This document shows, piece after piece, positions 47,282 through 56,351 of a stretch of DNA of 64,000 nucleotides. The DNA comes from Macrolepiota albuminosa. Taxonomy: Eukaryota; Basidiomycota; Agaricomycetes; Agaricales; Agaricaceae. The first letter of the stretch is position 1, and each line of letters opens with the position of its first letter. The notes below the pieces were generated by a model. That model was given only the letters and a program-made list of their open reading frames with translations. It did no database searches and had not been told where the DNA came from. The translations under genes were made by a program, and so were the position numbers. The stretch is from assembly GCA_027475525.1 (NCBI GenBank), contig JAMWFC010000090.1:1798001-1862000 (forward strand), written 5' to 3'.

Positions 47282-50200
47282 ATCTCCAAGTCCAGACACA
47301 TCTAGACTCCTCTTCACACATTGTGTCTCGTTCTCATCCTCTTTGCCTGTTAGCATATCTCTCTCTCCATTATATCTTCTACATTACCTACCATTCTATC
47401 CAATGATTCAATCAATCTCTCAGTGCTTGAGCATGTCATCCATCACCAATGGAAGGGGCCAAAATATAGTCAAGCTGTTAGAAACTTCACCCAATAATAG
47501 ACTGAGAAATTCAATGACGCTCTGATCCTCAATGGCATCTATGCCTATGTCTTTGCTCCCATCTTCTCTTGCCCCAATGACAGTACTGAACCCCACATGG
47601 GTGTAAACTGGGCTATGAATGACTGTCTTGCCATTAAATTCATGTGGTTTGCTCTGGAGGACATCAAGCACAAGACCTGGTCACAGACAAAGGTGCACAA
47701 CACTGTTTCAATGACTTGAAGGTGCATATGCAGAGGGAGGGTCCAATCAAGCAGATATTGCTTCTTTAGGAGGCACTATTGACATATTGCTCCCAGTCCA
47801 AGCCCCTGCTGACCACTGCTGGCTGCATCACTGACATTGTCAAATGGGCATTCGACATTGGAGACATTGATGCTGACCTCTTCACCTGTATTGCTTTATT
47901 GAACAGCCTTAACAACCCCCTGCTTAGCAAGAGCACAAAGGACTCACCCTGCTGGTTTACTGATGGAGAACATGCAGAATATTCTAAATTCTAAAGCCAA
48001 TTTCAGTCACACCATGGCACTCAACACAAAAGGAGGAGCCAAGTCTTGAACCACTAACCTAGCTAGACACAACCATGGCCCAGGAGCAGCTTGCTGCAAG
48101 AACTGTAATTCATGTGGCCAGCCATGCTGGGAGCATACAAAACTGTTCTGTGTCCAGAAAGGAGGAGGAATGGCAGGGAAGTCTATTGCAGATGTCCAAG
48201 CTGCCTAGAAAGCCTCAAAAGCCAAGAATGGTAGCCCCACTACAAAGTCCTTCATGGCCACTACAGGCATTGATAGCAAGCTGTGGTACATTGACCCATC
48301 ATACCTTGGCCAACTGCCACCTCCTGACACTATAGCCATTGCAGGCACAAGCTCCCCCCAAATGGCCACACTGCCACATGACTACTTTACTAAACTCTGG
48401 AAGCATGCTGGCTTCATGGCATTTGACAAGGCCAGGGCATTTATAAACTGGAGTCAGAAATCACTAAAGGTTCAAGATCAGATACTAGCTTCAGAAGTAT
48501 CCTCCACAGTCCAACCCAAATGAGTACCATTGTCCTCTCCAGCTAACCCCTTCCTTGTCAACTTAGAAGCCACAGTCTATATATCTTCCTACCAAGATGC
48601 TTTTTTTGACACTATGGCCCATTTTGCCTAGAGTAGTTAAGGGACTCAGAGGCTTCTCAGTAACCACAATCAGGATGGGCAGCATACACCTCCACATTGT
48701 GAAAGGTGCCAACATTGTCCTTGAAGACACCCTCTACATCCCTAATGCCACTGTCAGACTCATATCAGTCAGTGCTCTTGCCAACTCTGGCCTTGACTCC
48801 CTATTCAACAACAAATCCATAAAAATCATTAATAGATCCACTTATGCTACCATTGCCCAAGGTCTACTCACTCAAAGCCAACAACTATACTCCCTCACTC
48901 TTGACACTGCATTCACTAAGCACCACTTCTATCTCATTCAGCAGACTGCAAGCCTCAAAACCTGGCATTGCCATCTCAGACACACAAATTTCCAGACTAT
49001 CATGGACATGGCTAAATCTGGACTCTTACCAGGTATGCCCTTTGTCCCCTCCTCTAAAACCCTGAAATACAACTCATGCATTCTTGGCAAACAAACATGC
49101 AATGCTGTGCCTAAGGTTTGGGAGGAGGGGAGGAGAGTGACATGGAAACTGGAGATTGTATGAGTAGACTTGGCAGGACCACAAGCTGTAACCTCTCAAA
49201 GTGGAAATAAATATATAATGAGCATGGTTGATGATTACACCAGAGAGCTCTGGTCAATACTCCTTTGACACAAAGAGGAGGCATTGGCTCTCCTCAAAGC
49301 CTGGCAGATTGTCCATGAAAAAACAAGGCTTAGAAGATTCTCAGAGTCTACAGGACAGATCATGATGGTGAGCTTTGAGGTTGCAATATGGACAAATAGC
49401 TGTTATCATGAGGGTCAGAACAACAATTTGGTGCACTGTATAATAATGGGAAAGACAAGAGCAATGCACATTGCAACAGGATGCCCACCAAATCTATAGG
49501 ATGAATTCTACTTGACTGCTTCACATCTCCACAAATGCACACTCACCAAATCTCTAAAAGACAAAACTCCTCATGAAGCATGGACTTGGTGGTGCCCAGA
49601 CTACTCATACATGCATGAGATCAGCTGCAAAGCTTTTGTCCTAATCCTGGTAGAACATAACCAAAAAATATATGCATGCTCTATAGAATGCATTCTAATT
49701 GGGTATGCACAGAACCCAAAAGCCTACAGGTGTTATGAGAAAAAGACCAGAAAAATCTATGAGACTTACCATGTAAAGTTCTGCAAAAGTCATGAAGGAC
49801 ATCCTCCTCTGCAAATATCTAACCATCCCCTCAATTACCACAATCTTCCAACCATTCTCCCAAACTACACCAACCCTGCACCTATTCTAATCAACAACAA
49901 TGACTTTTCTGACCAGAGTAAAGGCATACAGCCATAGTCAAATACTCAGCAGGATGTCATAGAGCCAGGAGAAGCTGACATTGCTCCAAATCCACTACTA
50001 TGCCATTCTAGCAGAATCCCAACACTGACTGCAAAAGGAACTCCTGAGTATCTACCTGTGATGCAAGTACAAAGGGCAGTGCAGGAATTGATCACAGCAG
50101 GTGAGCACATATGGGCATGATGCCTGGAAGTAAACAATCAGGCCCCAGGAGTAGCCAATCCAGAGATCACCCACAATCAGGAACTGGACCCACTAGATCT

Positions 50201-50684
50201 TGCTAACATTGCCTCCATCAAAGACCTCAAACATTTACTTGCCTTGATTGGAGATTCACAATGCTATTTCACAATGCCCAAACTCAGTGTCAAGCCCCAG
50301 ACATGGGTTGAAGCAAAATAGTCTGGATGGGAGTATACCAACTGGTTTCTCAATCAGAAGTGCCTAAAGGGCAAAAGGTGAGAACTGGATGCCCTGTCTT
50401 CAAAATCAAATGAGATGAGCATAGAAATGCTATTAGATTTAAGGTCAGGCTGGTGTTTCAAGGATATGAGCAGGTTTACAAATGTGACTGTATGAAAACA
50501 ACCTTACTAAGTGCATGCATAGAATTGTGGTGCATACTTCTTCACCTTGCAGCTGCAAAAAAATGGGATGCCTCCCAAATCGACATCAAAACAGTTTTTT
50601 GTACAAGATCCTTCTCAAAGATGAGACTCAGTTCATGAAGCAACCCAAAGGATTCAAGAAGAAAGGGAAAGAAGACTGGATATG

Positions 50685-51564
50685 TGTCAGAGGACTCCTC
50701 ATTTCTTCCTTCCTTCACTCCTTATCTCTTCACTCTTCTTTCATTCATTCTCTTATTGTTGGACAGATTGCATATCACACAGCCACTCCAGGAACGTGTC
50801 GCTCCCTTTTTGCCATATCACATATCACACTTGACCAGGGTCACGACCAAGGGTCAATAAGTCTCTTTGTTCTGGCCATGGTGGCCACTAAATACATTAC
50901 GACTCCATTGTTCTCAAAAGTATATATATTAGCTCTACTGTAGTTAGAACCCTCAGTCAATTATATCGGACTGAGAGTGCGTCTTTCATACTTACATAGA
51001 AACACGGTTACTGACCATACCTTAGGGATTAAACACTTACTGTTGTCCATAGGTACAGAATACAGTCAATTATATCGGACTGAGGGGATTAAACACTTAC
51101 TGTTGTCCATAGGTCACACAATTGTAGAAGCCCGGATTCTAACACTTATTTCTTCTGACCTTATCTCATTTGACTGTTTCTATTCTTTCAACACTATCTG
51201 TTAGTACTATTCTTAGCTCTTGAGGTGCTCTGGTCCTTTAGCTACCATTCAGACAAGTGTGGGCCCCTCAGCACCACTTACATAAGCCAGAGTTTGCCAG
51301 AGTTTACCTCTTATTTGTGCAATTGTTTGTATAGGCAATTTTCGAGTTTTTAAGGTTTTGTTGTACTGTACAGTTGTTTCCCATGCTTCAGAGGCCCCAG
51401 AAGCATCCAACCTGGCATAGAAAATCTCTAGACTTGTTCTCTTTGGATCTCCCTCTGCCAGGTGAGTAGTTATTATGATATTGTCAGTACATACTCTAAT
51501 ACACTTTGGATCTCTCTCTGCCAGCTGTATGACTGAGCCACAGCCTCTAGAGGTTGTCCTTATA
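50685..51564 (-). mobile_element. TGTAAGGG-family solo LTR carrying a nested LTR
   Basis: Ends TGTCAGAGGACTCC and GTCCTTATA, flanked by ATATG and GTATG (one mismatch). It splits the copia RT between EDWI and WMLVQGLYRMKQ. LTR D is inserted inside it at 50757. Confidence 0.85.
50757..51144 (+). mobile_element. solo copia-type LTR D, TSD CTTAT, nested
   Basis: 388 bp, TGTTGGACAG to GGATTCTAACA, with CTTAT at 50752-50756 and 51145-51149. TATATATTAG is followed by the hairpin 50950-50977. A 29-bp direct repeat (gggattaaacacttactgtt..., about 51027 and 51086) flanks a partial hairpin. It carries many CpGs inside a CpG-free host, so it is the youngest layer here. Confidence 0.93.
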
Positions 51565-51946
51565 GTATGGATGCTAGTGCAAGGACTGTACAGGATGAAA
51601 CAAGCAGGGCAGATCTGGAACAAGACTGTAAACAACAACATGCTTATGTGGGGGTTCCAATGCCTAGCATGTGAGTCATGCATATATTATGGAGTCACTG
51701 ACCAAGATACAATCATTGCAGCCTTACATGTTGATGATTTTCTGTTGATTGCCAGCAGAAAGGAAGAAAACAACAGATTCAAGGATCAATTGTGTGAAGT
51801 ATGGACAATTTCTGACCTTGGACTCCCTTGTTTTGTCATCGGTATAGCGGTGGAATAGGACCATCAGAATCAATTGGTAAAACTGTCACAAACTGCACTA
51901 ATTGATAAAGTTATCAACCAAGTCAGCCAGAAGAACACAACCCCAC

Positions 51947-52740
51947 TGTCACAACCCCCCCCATCCAGAACCACCCTGGAACACCCCCAGAACCCCATCT
52001 GGGACTCCCTTGCTGGCCCCATGATGCAACTCCTACCATCATGACTGTTATAACCACCATTACAAACATCAACTCCTGCTATCATGCATGCCCCCTGACA
52101 GCCCCACATCACAGATCCCAGAACCACCTGCTGGCATGGCCGCCACCCCACAATCAATGACCAGATCATGGCAATCACCCCAGCTATCATGCATCATGCA
52201 TCATGACCTTCCCTCCACACCAATTGATTGCACACTCCACATGCGCAATCCTCAGTATACAATTCCCCTCCATCCACTGCCACCCATTAACTCCTGAAAC
52301 TGCCCCAGACATCCCAGAACACCTCAGGAACCTGGAGTGACCCCCACATGTACTTAAAGAGTAGCTACCCACTTGTAGTAACTTAGTCTTGATATTACAC
52401 TGATTTGTTTGCATGCCCCTTTGGTTTTGACTGGTACGCACTGACTGGCATGCTTTGACTTATATGCATGCTCTTGAGATTGGTATGCACTTCACAACTT
52501 AAAGTTTATTAACTCTGGTCTCATCTTAGAACCCCCAGTTCTTGAGTCAACCTTAACCCCATCACACTTTTGACTTCTCCCAATCCCCAGACTAAGTCCC
52601 ATACCCCAGGAATCCCTTGTTCATGTCTTGAACCCTGGAGCACAGTCCAGAGTTCCAGACATCTGAGTACATGTAGATCAAGTCCACCTCATAAGGGTGT
52701 TGCTTTTCTGGAAAGCCCCTGACTCAGCAGAACCTAACAC
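51947..52740 (-). mobile_element. 794-bp solo LTR, TSD CCCAC
   Basis: Starts TGTCACAACCCC, ends CAGAACCTAACA, with CCCAC at 51942-51946 and 52741-52745. It splits the copia RT after KNTTPLS. A diverged relative is at 34857. Strand is assigned only relative to that copy. It is nearly CpG-free, so it is old. Confidence 0.88.
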
Positions 52741-53344
52741 CCACTATCCCTGCCAATAGACCCAAACATGAAACTCAAACACATTGACTGCCCATCTCTG
52801 CCTCAGGAGGAGCAACATGATCTTGAATGCACACCCATGACATTGCGTTTGGAGTACAGCAGCTAACTCAGTATCTCAATTCATATGGGACCCCACACTG
52901 GAATGCTGCCATATGCCTCATCACATATCTCAAGGGTACTCAAAATCTGCAACTTCACCTTGGTGGACAGCAAACTGATGTCAACCTCATGGAGTACACT
53001 GACTCTGACTAGGCTAGTTGCCCAGACACAAGGTGGAGTGTAGGCAGATATGTGTGGAGTCTTGGCATGTGCACAATATCTTGGGCTGTCAAAAAGCAAC
53101 AAACAGTTGCTGCTTCCTTGTGCGAGGTGGAATACATGGCTGCCTTTGAATGTGCTCAAGAATGCATCTGTCTTCATGCACCCCTAAAAGGCATTGGACA
53201 CAACATCACATCACAGCCCACACAGATCTCCTGTGACAATGACTCTGCAATCACCCTCTCTGAAGACCCCCTCCTGCATGCATGAGTAAAACATATCAAT
53301 ATCAAGTACCATTTTCTACAAGAGTGTGCACAGTCAAATGAACT

Positions 53345-53560
53345 TGTTTGATACAGACCAGTCGGTGTAATAACGACTGTATTATAATCTACCTGTTTGA
53401 TATAGACTGTCGTATGCTGTTAGCATACGCCGTAACTATTGTACAAAGGTTCAACATACCTCAGTCGGTGCAATAATGACTGAGGTATATCCGCATCCCG
53501 CTTCCCCATTATCTCGCTACTGATCACGTGTGCTTGACGCGTTTGCGATCCTCCCGAACA
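53345..53560 (-). mobile_element. solo copia-type LTR E, TSD GAACT
   Basis: 216 bp, TGTTTGATAC to CTCCCGAACA, with GAACT at 53340-53344 and 53561-53565. It splits the copia RNase H between SNEL and TLRRVPSKENT. The hairpin 53458-53486 (ACCTCAGT/ACTGAGGT) is present; tgtttgata-type direct repeats flank a partial hairpin near 53357. No clear TATA box is seen in this copy. Confidence 0.9.
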
Positions 53561-53710
53561 GAACTGACGCTTCGACGAGTCCCATCAAAAGAAAACACCA
53601 CCGCAGACATCTCCAACCCCTGCCTTCTTACACCTTTGACTGCGACTCGGCCTTCAGTAAAACCACAATTCCATGCGAGGAGGAGCATCATTGTTCATGG
53701 TGAGGAGGAG

Positions 53711-54077
53711 TGTTGGAATAATGATGACGTCACCGCGACAAAGCGCTCAATGTGCCGAGCCAGGAACCACCCTTCACAATGTGACGGGCCAAGGCACCAC
53801 ACCCTCTTCACACTAGAACAATGGAAACACTGACTATATATTCGGACACATAGTACCTGCACCCTCAGTCGCTTCTACGAGACTGAGGGTGAGCCAACCA
53901 TTACTTTACATTACGATTACAGTAACTGACTAAATTACTACAGTACCGATACTAAGATTATAGGTACAGTTAAATATAGTTGCTTCTACGAGACTGAGGT
54001 ACTGATACTAAGATTATCCTTTGTATAGGTGTCATCCAAGTGATTGTCCGAACTTCAACATGACTTAAGTTCTAACA
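53711..54077 (+). repeat. 3' LTR (F) of the copia element
   Basis: 367 bp, TGTTGGAATA to AGTTCTAACA. CTATATATTCGG (53832 on) is followed by the hairpin 53862-53889 (CCCTCAGT/ACTGAGGG). The blocks gtaccgatactaagattat and gtactgatactaagattat flank a partial hairpin copy. An alternative end is TTCAACA at 54060. Confidence 0.82.
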
Positions 54078-54237
54078 CAATTAGGCTTCGATTTCCTGCT
54101 GGGCCTGATGTGTATACATTCTGCATGCTGTTTTTTTATCTGAAACTTGATCGCTGGACTGAGTCAAGTCGTTGCAGGTGAAGACTGGCCTCTCATTTCA
54201 TAATCTCTGGCTGTGCATGCTGTTCTTTGCGTGGAAT

Positions 54238-54522
54238 TATCATGAATCGGTCCCGATTAGGACTCATTTAGATTTAGGGGCGGAACATATCCCTTCTCCT
54301 GTTTCTTATTTTATCTCTTCGTCTTTTCGTCACCATTATCCCTATTATCATTTCACTTACCCTATTCTCCTCCTTTTATTGTCTCGGTTATCACGTCATA
54401 AGTCTCCTTAAATCTTAGCATATGATTCTTTATTCTACGTATATAAGGCCTCATGTATTCGGTAGAAAACTTAACTTTGAGATTGTTGGTTTTTGATTTG
54501 ATTGTTAAGTCGAATCCTGACA
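54238..54522 (+). repeat. 5' LTR of the young Ty3
   Basis: Contains TATATAAGG at 54440-54448. The expected transcript start, about 30 bp on, falls at the AACTTTGAGAT sequence used for self-priming. Its first dinucleotide is TA instead of TG. Confidence 0.95.
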
Positions 54523-54535
54523 TTATCTCAAAGTT
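54473..54535 (+). promoter_or_regulatory. self-priming pair: mRNA 5' end and primer-binding site
   Basis: AACTTTGAGAT (54473-54483, at the predicted transcript start) is the exact reverse complement of ATCTCAAAGTT (54525-54535), which begins two bases after the 5' LTR. In Tf1/sushi-type chromoviruses the first 11 nt of the mRNA fold back onto such a site and prime minus-strand synthesis. Confidence 0.8.
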
Positions 54536-55047
54536 CCACACTCAGCCAAGGTCCCTAGCTCATTGTAGCAAGCGTCGTCCTCGCTGTTTCCCCCGTCACA
54601 CTCGACACAAACTCTTTATCTTCTCACTACTCTTATCCTACTCGTCCTCTACGCTAACCGCGTAACACGACAGGCCTAAGTATATTTTATTCTTTTATCA
54701 CCCTCATCACCGTTTGCCAGTGCTGCTAACGGTAGTTAGTAGATAGCGAGGAACCCTAGTTAGTAGGTACAAAAGGGTTGCTCCGAGGCACCCTCCAGAG
54801 TTGAACTGTTGGGCCTGTGTCCTTAAGTGGACCAGCTCTTCATACACCAGTGCAACAGGCGGTAGTCACTCCGTTGAGCCTGGGTATTTAACAACTGCTC
54901 TCTGGTTTATCGGCGTGAACGTGCGTCGACTCGTGGCTGACGAAGATCTCGACTTGCTTCCTGCACGTGCTGTCCAAAGGCATATAATTGGCTGATTATA
55001 TTGAGCTTTCACTTGCACACGTGTCACAGCCTCTACAATACACACCC

Positions 55048-56145
55048 ATGTCATCTGACTCCGACCCTATGACCACAACCGCACCAGAGGATGCAGTCAG
55101 CATTCTTCAAAGTGGGATCACCTCCATCCTTGATGCAATCAATCATCTTATCCCCACTTGGGGTGCCACCGCTGCCAACCTCAATGTCACCGCTCAATCA
55201 GTCAATCAGCTTGCTATAGCTACTGCGCAGTCTGTCGACGCTACTACAAACAACATTGCCGCCATTACCAATTGCCCTCAGCCTCATATCAACGTGGCCG
55301 TAAATCCGAGGACCATCCCTCTCCCAGACGAATTTAAAGGTTCTAAAGACAAGGCAGCCTATTTCTTGCGTGCCTGCAATCAGTATTTCGCACAGGCAGA
55401 GGTATTAAGGGATCACGTGAAGATAGCAACGGCATTAGCACTGATGAAAGGAGACAAAGCAAGCAAATGGGCAGAGAATCAGTTGGAACTCATCCAAGAC
55501 GAAAGAGAGGGGGCGCTCACCACCTGGACATTATTCCAAGCCGCTTTCCGAGATCATTTCGGTGATCGAACTCCACAGGAAACCGCCGCCGCCAAGATTC
55601 GAACCCTTGTCATGGGAGACAAAGCGGCAGATGAATACAACACCGAGTTCGATAATCTCAAACATGATACAAGGTGGAACGAGGCAGCGCTGCTCGATCG
55701 ATACAAATTGGGACTAGAGAAAAATCTGTTGATGAAAATTTATCAGTGTGACCCCCTACCCAGGACTTTGCAAGAGTGGCAGGACAAAGCGGACTTACTA
55801 GACCGGCAGTGGAGGCAGTCTAAGATTACGGCAGGAAGGGCAGAGGAGGAGCGACGTGGCCAGAAGAATCCAAACAAACAGACAAACGTTCCACAATTAT
55901 CGACGACTCAGACCAAACATGCTACTGCCCCCAACACTCAGACAACCACCGCTGCCGATCCCAACGCAATGGACGTAGATGGGACTCGTAAACGCAGACC
56001 TCCCACATGTTACAACTGTGGGAAGGTGGGCCACATTGCATGAAACTGCCGCTCACCTAAGGTAATCAAAGTGGTGGAAGTAGGGGAGATGACGGATGAA
56101 ATGAAAAAGGCGGTCGCAGCTCAACTCCGTGAGCAGGGTTTTTAG
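55048..56145 (+). CDS. Gag of the young Ty3, with a TGA inside its zinc knuckle
   Basis: Structural protein of the virus-like particle. The first ATG of the frame is 55048 (MSSDSDPMTTTAPEDAVSIL). A capsid domain follows (PLPDEFKGSKDKAAYFLRAC, WTLFQAAFRDHFGDRTPQET, DRYKLGLEKNLLMKIYQCDP) and then a basic linker. The C-terminal knuckle reads CYNCGKVGHIA-stop-NC: a TGA at 56041-56043 interrupts the CX2CX4HX4C motif, most simply a CGA-to-TGA change. Past it the frame continues (CRSPKVIKVVEVGEMTDEMK) to the regular TAG at 56143-56145, where a -1 frameshift site joins it to pol. Because of the TGA this copy would make Gag lacking the last knuckle residues unless the stop is read through. Confidence 0.85.
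56136..56142 (+). promoter_or_regulatory. candidate -1 ribosomal frameshift site GGGTTTT
   Basis: In the gag frame the bases read CAG GGT TTT TAG, a canonical slippery heptamer (X XXY YYZ = G GGT TTT) immediately before the gag stop. A -1 shift enters the frame DDPPHSRIVGSIQDSQLDIN, which stays open to the protease. Confidence 0.65.
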
Positions 56146-56313
56146 ATGACCCACCACATAGCCGAATAGTTGGGTCGATTCAGGATTCTCAATTAGACAT
56201 CAATACTATTCTTTCTTCTAAATTTAAATCAGAATTTTTTGTCTTGAACGAATCAAAGGCTGACTTTTGTGAGGACATGGTTACGATAGGAGCAGTGGAG
56301 GGAGGAGGTGCGT

Positions 56314-56351
56314 CGACTATGGTAAAAGTCAACGACTATGGTAAAAGTCAA
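56314..56351 (+). repeat. 19-bp tandem duplication before the protease
   Basis: CGACTATGGTAAAAGTCAA occurs twice back to back. Removing one copy gives GGGASTMVKVKLQRLD in the frameshift frame. With both, pol is shifted by one base relative to the frame entered from gag. Confidence 0.93.

Larger units (their letters stand above)
47282..54077 (+). mobile_element. Ty1/copia element without 5' LTR, riddled with LTR insertions
   Basis: Gag starts about 47431 (MSSITNGRGQNI) and reaches a zinc knuckle CNSCGQPCWEHTKLFC (48104-48151). The GAG-pre-integrase domain follows (LEDTLYIPNATVRLISVSAL, TWHCHLRHTNFQTIMDMAKS), then integrase (MVDDYTRELWSIL, AWTWWC), RT (LYRMKQAGQIWNKT, LHVDDFLLIASRK) and RNase H (FGVQQLTQYLNSYGTPHWNA, SWAVKKQQTVAASLCEVEYM, SKENTTADI). 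A purine tract GGTGAGGAGGAG adjoins the 3' LTR (53711-54077). Later insertions split it at 50685-51564, 51947-52740 and 53345-53560. Stops and frameshifts are numerous. The 5' LTR is absent; the left end abuts the LINE. Confidence 0.85.
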
